This document shows, piece by piece, positions 37,197 to 50,065 of a stretch of DNA of 64,000 nt. Position numbers and translations under genes: made by a program. The notes beneath the pieces were generated by a model. That model ran no database searches and was not told where the DNA came from. It saw only the letters and a list, made by a program, of their open reading frames with translations. The stretch spans positions 434,001-498,000 of the forward strand of contig SMMW01000504.1 of NCBI GenBank assembly GCA_004794655.1, written 5' to 3'. Source of the DNA: Marisa cornuarietis (taxonomy: Eukaryota > Mollusca > Gastropoda > Architaenioglossa > Ampullariidae). Numbering within the stretch: the first letter of the stretch is position 1; each line of letters opens with the position of its first letter.

Positions 37197-37362
37197 TACT
37201 GGGGAGGCAGTCCGGTGGCACAACAGTTAGCCCCTGTCACCAATACAGTGAGGGTTGGCTGTCTTGGGTTTAGCTCTTTTCTGGAGCACGTTGTTCTTTC
37301 TCTGAATGTGGCATGTGTTTTAGGGATGGCTGCCTTGCTGCGATGTAGTCTGCGATAAAATT
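37197..37362 (+). repeat. tRNA-derived SINE, family 1
   Basis: Matches the minus-strand element at 2.06-2.23 kb over most of its length: GTCCGGTGGCACAAC, CAGTGAGGGTTG, TGTCTTGGGTT and ATGTGGCATG. The head is tRNA-like with A and B boxes. Confidence 0.7.
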
Positions 37363-39397
37363 TTATTTTAGATTTTTAAGTGTTAAACACATTGTGACAA
37401 TTTTTTTCCCTTGCCAAACCTAAATGAACGTATGTTGCCAAAAGGTTTCAAGTATTTCTAATGTATTTCTTATTACAAGTCAATCATGATGCTGAGATTA
37501 TGCTTTCCAAGATATATTGGCACTTTGTGTTGACAATATTTCAAGTAAGCTTTGTCTGTTACTGGAAATTCAGGACAGAACTTTGGTTAGTTTTTGGTCT
37601 TTTTTATTTCCTTTCTTAATATAATTAAGAATAATAAAAGCCTGGTACATATGATATTTAGTTTGGTAATAATATTGATTTTATTATACTGATATACACT
37701 GTAAAGTTAGCTTAAAGGCTTTCTATTTCTGAGTGTATAGTTTTAATATTGCCAGATTCCTCTTCTGCTGTTACAGAATAATATGGTGCGTATCTAGCAG
37801 ATGCAGTATATGTCAATGATGTGGTTGTAGTGGAACAGGATACAGGCTTCCAAAGAAAAATGGGAAATTACGCATGCTTTTAAGCACATATGTACCTGCC
37901 AAGGAACTGTCTTAATATCTTTCACGATTCCCAGTCTTGAAATTACTGCTGATGTACATAAAATATTTGTAGAGCAGTGTCAAAATTCAGGGACAATAAA
38001 TTTTACATCTCATTTGTGTGTGTCACATTGTAACAGCCTCGTTACTTTTTGTGGAGTACGGAAAGTGAGGCCTGAGGTGCACACATTATAGTCGGTTTCA
38101 TCACCCACTATATCAACTTTCTTGAATGGTTGCCTAATATTGCAGAATGGAAGACAGCAAGACTGAGATTTGCAGCAAGATGTGCAAAATGTCTGGTAGT
38201 ACCTCTCTCCTTATGACTAAAAGGTTACAGTACATTTTCTTTTAATAGATCTACAAATGTCTTTTTAGAGCATATATATTAGCATACTAATATTGGTCTC
38301 ATTATGCTTTTTCTGTATAGTTTTAGTATTGATTTACGTACAACATCTATGAATTATAACACAAATGGGAAACCATGATTATAAAAATATTAAAATGTCT
38401 GTCAATGTACTTACTTGTTTAAATAAAATGTATTGAAAAAGATTTAGCACTGTTTGCTAGCCAAATCATTGTTCTTTATACTTTATAGCATCTTAGCTTG
38501 AGTAGAATAATTAATTAATACTTGAAATATTTGCCATCTGATGATGTATACCAGTTAGAAAGACGTTTGAAATAAAAGTAAATTTGGGAGATAAAGGTAC
38601 TCCTCTAACTTTTGACACAAATTATTAACAGTGTTGGATTATATATTTATTGTTGCTACTTATCTTTTTCTACTAAAGTGATTAGTCTGATCATACTTCA
38701 TCACTTTTCTGTCCATTCAGATATTGTGGGAACATATAAGGTCAAAAATGTGATATACAGATTTAAGTAAAACTAATGTTGCTTTAGCATTGGACAGGGT
38801 TGGGTCAAAATGACAGTCTGTTACTTTTGCATTTCTTTTTACTCCATAGGTTTAAATCATCTGTTTTATCCCACAAAACAGTGTTATACCTGTTGTTTGT
38901 CATTTGCCACTGCTGAATTTGTGTAGGACTTGTTAAGGCTGTCCACCATACATGGCTTGTGGATTTTTTTTACCTTGCTGATGATATTAAGTTGCCGTGT
39001 GTATGTGTGCATGGTGCAGTTGACGATACCATTTTCATGTTCTTGTTCAATGCATTGAATTTATGATTTCTATGATCTATGGTTTCTAGCTGAAATAAAT
39101 CCACTTTGGGGCTTGGTTTCTTGGATTTATAATTTCTAGATTCTGCGCCTCAAAATTACTTTGCAGAAGCAAATTTTGATATACGTATTTAGGAAATTGA
39201 TTTTACGCCTTGTTTTATCGGCAATGTCTCTTGCTGTAAGGCTTCGTCAAAAACCACATCGCTTTCCTGAGCAAAAGCATGATTTTGATTTTTAAGTATG
39301 GAGAACAAATACATCTTGCAAGCCCTGATTATTGTCAACACAACTCAGTAATTTTAGTATCCCCGGTACGGTATTGATTGCTGGCTTTAGTTAGCCA

Positions 39398-40340
39398 TTT
39401 TAAGTATGCACCATAGACGACTATTAAGTACTGTCGACCAAGGAAGGGTCATTGCATACCTGTAAAAGGGCATAGGTGTTCGAGAAATTGGCCGCCGATC
39501 GGAATTTACCCACTCTGTCATTCAAACTCTACGAAACTGCTACAATGTAACGGGAAGTGTTGGAAAGCGAAGACACATTTAGACGCCCAAAGTCCAAACA
39601 GAAGGACAGTTCATTGTTCTGTCGGCTGTAAGACAGAGAATGCAACTGCCAACATACTCAGGAGACATCTGAAAGCAGCCGCCAAAGTAACTGTCAGTGA
39701 CTAGACGGTTTGCAGCCGGCTCAGGAAGAGCGATCATTGGTCAAGGCGACCCGTTGTCAACCCCGTCCTGACACCTGCACAGCGCGCTGCTCGTCTTGCA
39801 TGGGCACGACGCCGTGTGGCATGGACAAGGAAATAGTTGGCCGCAGTCCTCTTCGTTGATGAATCTCGCTTTCCAAGGTCCTTCGACGATGGCCGAATCC
39901 ACGTCTGGAGACGACAGGGAGAGCGTTAATACGATTCTACTGAGTAGCGCGTGATCGCAATGGTGATGAATCCATCATGGGGTTGGGTGGTGTGGGAAGG
40001 AACTACAGAACTCTTCTTTGTCTGGTGCAAGGCAACCTGACAGACGGAGCATACAGACGTAACATTTTACAGCCTGTAATACTGCCAGCACTGCACGCCT
40101 TTGACCAGGCGCCGCTCTTCATAACGACAACACCAGACTGCACGGGGTCAAAGCCGTCAGTGACTGCCTGCAGCAGCACCAATTCAACCGCATGGACTGG
40201 ACGGCCTTTTGTCTAGATGTGAGTCTCAGTGGGGTGTCATGGGAAAGCGGTTTAGAGCAAACTATTCCCATAGCAGTTGACCTCAAACAGCTGTACCAGG
40301 TTCTTCAGCAAGATTGCCCAAAGCACTCTAAAAACACTGG
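39398..40340 (+). pseudogene. dead Tc1/mariner transposase
   Basis: Frame-shifting translation gives VFVDESRF..DDGRIHVWRR, then GVGRNYRTLLCLVQGNLTD and RNILQPVILPALH. These are the catalytic-core and DDE-region words of Tc1-type transposases, with many stops and shifts. I could not define terminal inverted repeats. Confidence 0.8.
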
Positions 40341-40544
40341 CTTAGTGCATGACACAACGGTGCTTTCCCTGCATTTAGGCCAACGGCACACACAATGTTG
40401 ACTCTCGCTTTCTCTGATATCACTTTTATAATTTTGAAAACATGGGTTATGTCAGTCGAAGCTCGAATTCTGGTTGTTAAAAATGTTTTTTTTTAATGAA
40501 ATTAGCCGAAGATGTTTCGTTTAAGGAGTAAAGAAATACTCTGA

Positions 40545-40547
<3 letters not shown>

Positions 40548-40602
<55 letters not shown>
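40548..40602. repeat. (GAT)n microsatellite
   Basis: About 18 GAT units. The poly-Ser open frame on the minus strand across it is an artefact. Confidence 0.95.
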
Positions 40603-41110
40603 TCCATTTATAATTGGCAGGTATCCATTCAGAAGAATGCTCATTGCGCATTGATTTAATGTTATTGTCTGTGTATCGGCCAGAAACAGTGACTAACTTT
40701 ACAACTGGCCTTTCCATTGTTTTGATCAATATGATAATTAACTTAAAATAAAGTGTGTTAATTACAGCATTAAAGTACTATTTAATATCGTTTGAAACAT
40801 ACGTCAGATGCCATGAAAAACTAATTTTAAAAATGTTGATTACGTCGTTATGATACTTCTTCAAAAGCAATCATCAAGGACACAACAGCATTTTTATTAT
40901 AATCTTTATTATTATAATAAGTATTTAAAAAATACTTTACAACGATGATGCCTGTCAGTTACTAGTTTCCATAGCAGAAATTAGAGATTTTCAAAAATGA
41001 AATATTAAAGGAGTAATGTTTTTATACTCTTCAATACATTTTTAATGACATATTCACAGCTTTAAGCGATTGCCCCAGTGTTCAGAGCATGTTCCGTTAC
41101 ATCTAAGATC

Positions 41111-41312
41111 GGGCCGGTTCATATCGAGCTGGAGGACATACGTCGACTAGCTGTGATGGTCATGGCGCGTTGTCGTGTGGAGACTTACTATTGCGTAGTT
41201 ATTCAACACATCGATGACTTGTCCTATCAAGCCGCAAGCTAGCTGGCGTCGAACAACCCATTTTATATCACTGCGCACTGCAGCCATGTCTTTGATGTCC
41301 GACTGAGTCCTT
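41111..41312 (-). pseudogene. decayed copy of the last NERD-helicase exon
   Basis: Minus-strand translation with breaks reads SDIKDMAAVRSDIKWVV, then LACGLIGQVIDVLNNY. This parallels the NERD-2 last exon (DTNIEDVATARSDVVWAA, then LVCGLMRKVVVVLSNY). The nucleotide match continues through GGCGCGT.GTCGTGTG to the stop region. Frameshifts and lost motif VI show it is dead. It lies 0.5 kb downstream of the NERD-2 stop, on the same strand. Confidence 0.75.
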
Positions 41313-41823
41313 CATAATTTTCTTTTGACTTTTACTGGCCTTAAAGTGCTTTAATAAGCTAAGCTATTTTTACCAGTCTTAATCTTAACATGTTTGTATC
41401 ACAAGTAAGGTATCGACCTGCTGCTAGCAGTTAACTCTTCAGTGTTGTACTGTGTACCTACAATGATAAATTCGGGACAGAAATGAGAGTAAAATTCTGG
41501 TGCTTAAAGTAGCTCAGATGTCTCGCAGAGATAAAATCAGAAACTTACTAAGCCAAAAAGTGTTGTGTTGAAATATCCGTGTTGCAGAGTTGTTCTCAAA
41601 ACATTGCTGTTGAAACATGTAGTAACGCGGACACAACAACCACCACACATTAATAGGCCTTTTATATTTAAATAATAACTTAAAAATCGTTTTTTCATAC
41701 CTGTGGGTGCCTGGGGGCATTGTGTCCATAATCTAAGTAAAATAGAGTTTTCAGATTTGATCTTCATACCTTTTAGAATTAACTTTCCAAAAAGTGTTTC
41801 ATAAATGCCCTATAAAAGTCAAA

Positions 41824-44800
41824 TTAGTCCGGTTCATAGCCAGGTGGAGGGCAGACGACCACGAGCTGTGAAGAACACCTGGACATGGCGCGTAGTCGTG
41901 TGAAGACATACTGGCCTTTACTGTCGTCGTAGTTACTCAGAACAACAACGACTTTTCTCATTAAGCCGCAGACTAGATGTTGTTGTGCCGCCCACACGAC
42001 GTCACTGCGGGCTGTAGCCACGTCCTCGATGTTTGTATCGCTCATCACGCGCACAGGAACTTCAGCTTCTGACAACGACTTCAACACAGGGGCGGCCTCT
42101 CGAAGTTTAACCCAAGACAGAATCATTACGTCTTTGTACTTCAGGCTGGGTCTGTTGCTAGCAGATGGATTATCAGTATTGTCTGGTGCTGAATCAAGGA
42201 ATGTAAAAGTATAATTTATTACTTTCCTTTCAAAAGGTCATGTATTACACAGGCAGAAAGTTAACTGCATCTATTATGGTTTCACATTAAAATTTAAGAA
42301 AGAAAGTTGAAGCAAACGATATAGCCTTTATTATATCTCAACGTGTTATTTCTGAAAGCAAAAACATTTCCATTTCGTCATATAGTGAAACCAATGCCCA
42401 CAGAAGTGGCTTTTCAGTGGCTATTATCTAAAATAGTAAATGTAGCAGAAGAACAGGCGTCTTCTCAACACACGTGCTCTGGCTTTAGACACGATGCCAT
42501 CTCTGCTAACGGTCCTAACAATTAGTAGGCTATGGAGTTCTTTACCTTTTTGTCAGTCATATGGTAAAATTCACTGTTTATTGTAGCTGGATTTCTCAAA
42601 CATTTTCTCAAGTGAGCTAATAATTATACAAAGAGCTCTGAATACTACTTCTACCTCTAATAAAAATACCTACCAGACATCCCAAGTCGAAGTTCTGTAC
42701 GTAAAAACGAAGCCACATGTTCCCCGCAAACAACATAGTCTTCAACTCTAGGATACCCATGCTCGTGACAATAATGATAGATCCACTGCACGGGTAGATC
42801 TTCTGAGTAGTCAGGTACATTCCGCTCGCTATACTCATGAACGGTAGCATTTCTTATCTCCACTGCTAGTTTCACTTCATGGATCACAGATGGGGGTGAG
42901 CGGAGTGGTCTGGTGAAAAAGATCGGTTCCCACCCTTCTGTTTCCTCGTCGTGTAGCTCTTCTGGTGCAACGTTGTCCTGGTCACTTGCAGCCCAAAAAT
43001 GGAGACCATCATTGTTATCCCGACAACGTTCCAGCAGGATGGCACAGAATTCTGGGAAGATGTAATACTCTGACCTGTCAAAGAGGAACAAATATATTCC
43101 GAATCATTGTTTTGCCTACGCTTCCGTTGTCACAAAGAAGTTGTATTTTTATGTATACGCTTTAGAATTAACGCATTTCTTGAACACTGGAAGAAAAATA
43201 CACAGTGACACTATACCCATTGTATTACAATAAAAACTACTTGTAAGCGTGTTGGTTTCAGTGTATGCTTTAAATGTAATATTGAGCTATGCCAACGTTT
43301 ACGTTTCACTTATTCTTTTAGAGAGAGAAAAACAAAACTTGTGTGTCGGGGGAGGGGGGCTCATACATGATGACTTACTCAAAATCAGGCCCCACTTCAT
43401 CGGCAATGACGTACAATGGTCCACGTCTTGCCTCCTGTGCGAGGTCATTTAAAACTCCCTCCACGTCCTCCTTCTGTCTAAAATTTTTATTTACCAGTAT
43501 AACACGTCCTGTCGTGTTTTCATCTATTTGTTGTGTCTTGATTGTCATCTGAAGCAGGGGGCGAAACCTCAATGTTGAAGCGAGACTACGGTCCCACGTA
43601 CTCAAGACGTAGACGTTATTGCCGTCTTGTAGCCATTTCAAAGCAAGCAGGATCAGCACAGTGGTTTTACCTGAACCAGGAGGACCACCAATAAAAACCC
43701 TAGGAGGCGCTCTGGTCAGCAGCTCAATTTGTTCGGGAAAAAGTATCATGTAAGCAGTATAGCAGTCTCCCACGTGAGCAACTGCCTGGTTTATTGTCTT
43801 GATGCAGACGCGAGGTTTGGTTGTGCAGGGCACCGTCACTGTAGAGGCTGGACCACAGAACCTGGAATGTAAATGTTCAATAGTATTTTCCAATCTAAAT
43901 TACTACAAAACAAAATGAAACCTTTTTAGCCTCAATGCAGGTGATTTTTATTGATTATCAAATCGTGAATCATTATTTACTTTCCCCGTGTGGATGCGAG
44001 TTAAATACATTTTATACGAAAGACTGCAGACGAACCAACAATCCGTACAAAAACAACTAAGCATCAGCAAACAGATGATATCATGACAAAATTATGACTA
44101 ACTGCACAGTAGAAAAAGGAGTGAGCGAAACAGTACTGTTGATTATGGATTTTTACAAGAGATTGATTTTTATTCCGGATTTGATGGCTTCAAAAGTAGA
44201 CATAATTTGAAGAGAAATGAAAAAAAAAAACAAAAACAAATCCAAACAGCGGAGCTTTAGAAGGAGAAGGACCGTCTGCAGACATGCTCTCGTCTAATGT
44301 GTGGCATAGGGAAGAGGACAACACAAGAAGACCGAAGAAACAAACCCGCGTCGTAAGTAGTTAGTTGTTCAGAGGTGTATGCAAGGTCATAAAAACAAGT
44401 ATTGAACAATGTGGCGACCTTGTAATCGATGCGAGCTCGGACTTAAAAGTCAATGAAGGTCACGGAGAAGAGGTGTACCATGGTCTGCTTTTTGCCTACG
44501 GGAGACAATACGAGCAGCATTATTCAGGGCCAACTATAGTTTAACCCGCTGAGCCTGTAGAGCCAGTTTACTTGCTTATTCGGCAGAGCGCGATGACCGT
44601 GGCTCTGCTCCACGATCGTGATTCTGTTTTTGCACGATGGGCCACGATTGTGGCCCTACCGGCACAGCACGATACGTTTACTAACGTGGCTCGTGCTCCA
44701 CGATCGTGGCTTTGCAGTTTCACTATCGTCTTCAAAATCATAAATTTTAAACCCATGTTTTTGAACGTAGAAATATTTGTATCCCTGGCTAAGAGGGTTA

Positions 44801-47800
44801 ATTTAACCAGCAGACGATTTACATCAACAAGTAGAAATTGCACTTATTCAGCCGGGACAACGCTAAAAGCATTCTTGAGCCTTTTGTGGCTGCAAAACTG
44901 ACAGGAATGGAAGTCTGTGTCTGATCCATCCAAGCTCAAGGGAGATTAACTTTCATTGAGAGATAATGATGCGTAACCCTTTGATACCGGATGCTCTAGA
45001 GAAATGCTAACCCTAGGTCTGGAGAAAGTACATGCACACACTTCAATTTATTTGCAGAGGCTATTGCCGACATTCCTTTTCATTTTGTTGATTGACAACC
45101 TCGTTTTGATAGTCTGCCGTGTATTGAGTGATGCTGCAAACCTGCTGGCACTGGTATGTAAGATCAGACGCTAGCAACTGTACATCATTAGCGTACTAAG
45201 GATAATGTAGACCCAAATCGAGCAGGAAGTGGTTATATGTACACAAGAACATAGGTCCCAAAAAAGAGCCACCGCACCCTGTACTTCAAAGAAGATGGCG
45301 ATAATTTGGTGCCTACGACTACAATAGCAGCCGGTCAGGTACGACCGGAACCAGCTCAAAACAGAGACCAAAAGTAACATTAACGCGTTAAAGAGGTCAT
45401 GGTCGACAGCCGACAGATCCAATATGGACAGGAACGAGATGTGATCCATGTCACAAACAGTCATTCACCAATAAGAAAAACTGAGTCTCAGTCAAACGAC
45501 TCAAGCGAAAGGTTAACCGAAAGGATTTTAATTAGATTGTGGCTGGAAAATTGTTAAGGAGCTGGACTATTACACTTGTGTTTGGTAATTTGGACAAAAA
45601 TAGAAGATTGGACAGAATGTGATAGTTTGGAAGGTATTAAGATATAAGCTAGGTTTCTTCAGAAGTAGGTTGATGACAGCAAGATTAAATAAAGGGGGTA
45701 CAGCACTAGTCGAGAAGAAATGATTTATAACGTGTTTGACAACTGAAATCATCAACATCTTCGTACAGAAAGGGAGTAGGAAATCTTATTATACTATATG
45801 ATAAATATAATCTGAATACATAGTTTAAATCAATGGTAGATAGCAGATATTGCGCTAAGACATGGGCTATGTGAAAATATCATTCGCATATTATATACTT
45901 CTAATAATAGTCAGTACATGTCAGTGCATTGTAGCTGACCCTTTAGTCTCACCTTGCTATTATGCTTCTGTAGGAGTCAAAACTAAACTGTGAGTCTTGC
46001 CCTGGGCCACACACCCGCTCTTGCCACCACCGCTTCAATGTCTGTATCTTTATATCTCTCTCGTGTGGTGGTGTTTCAGGAGAACACAGGTGATCGGAAC
46101 CGAGGATCAAGCTGACGACATCTGCGGGACTTTTTATTTTGAAACACTCGCGGAGATCCTAAGAGAAAAATCAATCACTTATTTACTTGTAATTACTAAA
46201 AGACTAGTGAAATGTTATATTTCTGTCGGCGTAATAAACTTGTATGTAATATACAATATTTACTTAATTTACTCTATCATTAGGAAAATGCTGAAAGAAT
46301 TAATTGTTAGCCGTCATTTTATACGTAAATTATAAAAAGCATACAGTCTAATGTGTAATACGTTGCAGTGTATATTTCAATATTAGTCCTGTACTTACCA
46401 TTTAATACTAAGCTAATCACTTAAGCGGAAACTGGAAAAGACACCAGAGGTTCTCTTCCTAAGAAAGCCTTGTACGAACTTTTACTAACCTCTACCAGCC
46501 GCTCATTCGGATAAATGAGTTTTTTTAAATCCTTTGACGAAAGGTTAGGACAAGCGATTGACTTGGTGATGCGTACATTGTGAGCGATGTCTGAAGTCAG
46601 GTGTGACACCATGGCTTCCGCTTTGTTCAGCTGCTCCACAGCTTCGCTCAGTTTTTTTGTCGCCTGCTTAATTCTCTTTTCTAATGGCATTCCGCTGTCG
46701 CTTGTAAGAGCCTTTACTTCAACTATAACAAAGCCGTACTGTCTGTGAATGAGCACATCAAAGTCACCTTGCCGCCATTTCCAGGGCAGGCCTGATGACA
46801 GGTTGGTCGGCAACGGAAGATGGGCAACTGCAGGAGTGTAGCATGGTTCACCCATATACGAACCAAACGGAAACTGACTCAGACACATAATCATTTCTTG
46901 CTGTTCCTTTAAGAATTTTTTTAGACTAAACATCACACGTTGAAAGGCTTCATCGTCAGCCACGTCGCTCTTCTGTACAGAGGGCGTGCCAGAAGGTTGA
47001 GACAGTGCTGCGGATGACAAAGTCCTAACATGTTTCTTGTTATAACTCATCTGTGAATCGGCTTTTCCGAGCATGAAAACACTCTGACCTGCAACAGTTT
47101 TCTTCGTGACTGGCACTCGCCTGATGAAGACAGGAGGGAGGAAATAGGTACGATATTCAAGACCAGGAAAAGCCTCTTTAACCCAGTCAAGCCAGCAGTT
47201 TTGGGCGTGTTTGAGACACTTCTCCTGGAAAATATAATAATTTACCTACCGTTAAAAGACGAGGAGGCATAGAGTATTAACTTTATGCACTAAATTGCGA
47301 AAATATACTTTCATTTTTATCACAACCGTTTTTCTCGTAATGCATAATTTTTGTTTATTCTCTCCTTTTTCTGATGATCAGCACCAATATTCGTAGTATT
47401 CGTTTTCCTTAAGTAATGATTCTTTAATTTTAAAACATTTTATAACTCTGACTGTAAGAGATATGTGGCAGTTGTTTTCCATTACTTTTAACACTTGGAT
47501 TCGTCGTAATTGTATTTTATTCGATATGGGCAATAGCTAGCTAGATAGATAAGAGACTTGTACAACTCACCTTTTCTCCTGTATAAATGGTGATAAGCCG
47601 GAGAGCTTCTCGAATTTGCCCACGTGTGCCTCGGATAACAAATGTTGTCTTGCCTGGTTCAGAAGAAGGGCGTGTATCCAGGTGAGCATGTGACCATTTT
47701 TTGACATCTGCAAAAGGAACATCATCTGACTGATGTTAGGATGTGCCAATACGATTTGCTGTATATGGTTTGCAAGGTAATTATAGTACATGTAGTATGT

Positions 47801-50065
47801 TTACGCCAAGCGAGTAAGCAAGTGCTTGTCTCAAAAATGATATTTTGTGGAGATTTTCTTCGTTTATTATTTTATTGCTATATGTTATTCTAGCAATAAT
47901 GCCATTTATACGAACTTTATTACTCTAAATTTACTTTGATCGATTTTTTCTTAATTTTAGATTTTACATTATAATACAGAGTGCTGTCAACGATGATAGA
48001 CATATTAACTGTTCTTTTCTGATCCAAGAACAAAACTAAAAAAAATGTTCTAGCTATTCAAAATATTCTTTATGTATAAGTTTTTCTGAAGACTGTGAAA
48101 TATAGATACAACATACAAAGATATCATAGTTTATTAAGTAAATAAGTTAGACCCGTGTGCTTTAATGTGGAAACTATACAATCAGCTATTAATATAAGCA
48201 CAAATAGTGGAAAGTGGATATCCAAACTTCTGTACTGAATGAATGTGTTTTAAGACTGAAAAGAGTCTTTGAATTATATGTCTGTGGTAAATGTCATGTT
48301 TGTGTTGAATATTGTGCTGACTTAAAAAATTAAACAGTGTAGCTATCCTTGTGGAATTACCTTTAATGGGTAGGCGATCACTCAAACTGTCGGAAACATC
48401 ATAGGAAAATTCCTTTGTGGCATCTTCTTTATGTCTTCTTTTTTCCATGTTTGTCATTAAAGCTGCCTTCGAAACAGTGAGCAGAAGTTTGTGACAGAAT
48501 AAAATTTAAGTATTTATTGGAAATTTATTTTGAAACATTCTCTCACTTTCTCAATCAATCAATCAATCAATCAATCATGATTATTTGTAATTTTGCATAC
48601 GAAAACGTTGAGACTAAAAAAACGTGTTGCATAAGGGGGTGAAACATGGGCTGACACACATGCACAAACCACACAACCACACACTCATTCTTGTATACAC
48701 TCACACATGCTCTCGAGTATACAAAGCACGCAAGTACGAAAGTACTCTTTACAGAATTAGGTAGAAAAACAGGGGTGCATAGGAAAAATATTAAAACAAA
48801 TTATTAAAAAAGTAAAGGTAAAGGTCATCTCATAACCTTTTCAGGTCGTTGGGGAGTGAGGTGTTAGAGACCCCACTTTTCTCAGGGCCAGCTTTTTTTA
48901 CATGAGGGTGGTGCCAATCTCCTCTCCCTTGCTGCCTTACCTTCCCCAACCCGCTATGGAGTTAGGTACCCATTCCCGTCAGTTTGGTCGACTGGGCTGC
49001 GCTTATCGGGATAAGGAACCAACGCGCTCTCGGATCGAACGCCACCGCTCTAACCACTCGGCCATCCGCTTCCCCTAACAAAACAAAATATTACAAAATG
49101 GAAAACGCTAGTGGAGACAGAGACAGAAGCACAGACCCAAAATCGTCTAGAATATAAAAGGAAATACAGAAATACAGAGCATGGAAAGAGAACAGCATTT
49201 AAGAGCGATAGGGGTAGTGTAAAACGACAAAGGTACAATTATTTGAGCAAACAAAGTCACCACAGGAACAAGACACTTTCACTTTATCTTTCACAGCTTT
49301 ACTGCCGACATAGCAGCGTTTAACATACACATATACCATAAGCCTTACACAAACTATTTCTCATTTTTCTGATTTACAGTGACGGCCTGGCGCTAACGGG
49401 TTATGAAAGCTTGACCGTATTTACTACTGCACTGACCTCATTGAAAGCTTAATATGGCTACGTCGCCGGTGTCAAATTTCCAATGAAGTGTTCCTTACAC
49501 CACATACCACACAAATTGGGTTCTAATATAAGTGTGGAGCTGTAACGACGTCGCCTGTCATCTTTGCTTCATCAAGTAAGTGCACAATGTAGAACACGTG
49601 ACTATCGGTTGAATTCTCATGGTTACCGTAAATAAATGTAACAATAACGGGGATTCCCGAAGGCGTAGAATCTTTTGCGTCGTAGTACGTTTGATATTAA
49701 AGGCGTAGCGAGTCATGAAGGCTGAGTATTTAGCTGAAGATGCATGGAATGTACACTCCATTCGTAAAGATCTGTTGCGACAGTCAAACACATATACCCA
49801 CACGCGTGTGCATTAACGCACGCACTAAGTCTTTGATTTCCTAGACAACAACGACTACTAACAGGAACGACTTACCTCGTCCTAAATCCCCTCTAGGTTC
49901 CTTAGTTGTTGTCGACGATCGTAAGTCTGCAAGGTGAATGTCATCCAAAGTCACCCTTGACGAGTAAACATGTTGTTGAAAATACAGTGTCAATAAACAC
50001 GGTGCACATGCACGCCAGCAGAAGGAAAATACTGGAACAATGAAGTGCTCCCGCGCGTGGTCCAT
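41824..50065 (-). CDS. NERD-2: NERD nuclease / SF1 helicase protein without kinases
   Basis: Minus-strand exons are 50065-49876 (candidate first exon), 48462-48361, 47707-47571, 47224-46490, 46158-45953, 43861-43379, 43074-42674 and 42188-41824. They join in phase to 2619 nt, or 872 residues. Exons 2-3 hold the KH-like segment (KEFSYDVSDS, FVIRGTRGQIREALRLIT). Exon 4 is the NERD domain (GDFDVLIHRQYGFVIVEVKA, catalytic D...ExK kept). Exon 6 has the Q motif (FPEQIELL), Walker A GPPGSGKTT and Walker B VIADEVGPD. Exon 7 has motif IV (RPLRSPPSVIHEV). Exon 8 has motifs V and VI (LMRKVVVVL, RAMSRCSSQLVVV). The first exon (MDHAREHFIVPV, hydrophobic) is the weak point: phase and a GTAAGT donor fit, but an ATG at 48457 could serve instead. 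It is divergent from Ig-C. Confidence 0.8.
44599..44720. repeat. direct repeats built on the palindrome CACGATCGTG
   Basis: The word CTCCACGATCGTG occurs twice (about 44608 and 44696), each preceded by CGTGGCTC. Degenerate CACGAT copies lie between. The block sits in a NERD-2 intron. Function unknown. Confidence 0.6.
45171..45770 (-). mobile_element. LINE relic, reverse transcriptase core
   Basis: Minus-strand pieces read LAVINLLLKKPSLYLN, then LSWFRSYLTG, then IFFEVQGAVALFWDL. These are decayed versions of the usual RT words (VVTPLLKKPSLD, WFRSYLTGR, GVPQGSVLGPLLF). It lies in the intron between NERD-2 exons 5 and 6. Confidence 0.75.
48551..48577. repeat. (TCAA)n microsatellite
   Basis: Six to seven TCAA units in a NERD-2 intron. 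Confidence 0.9.
48811..49076 (-). repeat. tRNA-derived SINE, family 2
   Basis: On the minus strand the head reads GGATGGCCGAGTGGTTAGAG (Ser/Leu-tRNA-like A box), followed by CCCGATAAGCGCAGC. The roughly 200-nt body ends in GGTTATGAGATGACCTTTACC. A near-identical element lies at 61.25-61.52 kb. Confidence 0.8.

Larger units (their letters stand above)
35991..39397. other. gene-poor region downstream of NERD-1
   Basis: No coding exon recognised. It holds SINEs at about 36.6-36.8 kb and 37.2-37.4 kb. A tRNA-box-like fragment near 36.06-36.16 kb (GAGCGGTTAAG then TGGGTTCGCC) may be a third. From 37.4 to 39.4 kb I see only AT-rich sequence. Confidence 0.6.

Noticed and set aside
44568..44901. Open frames on both strands
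   Set aside because: They cross the CACGATCGTG repeat block and look like repeat translation, not protein.
48990..49076. tRNA gene of Ser/Leu type
   Set aside because: A and B boxes are present, but the acceptor stem does not close, the sequence runs into a SINE body, and a second copy has the same body at 61.3 kb.
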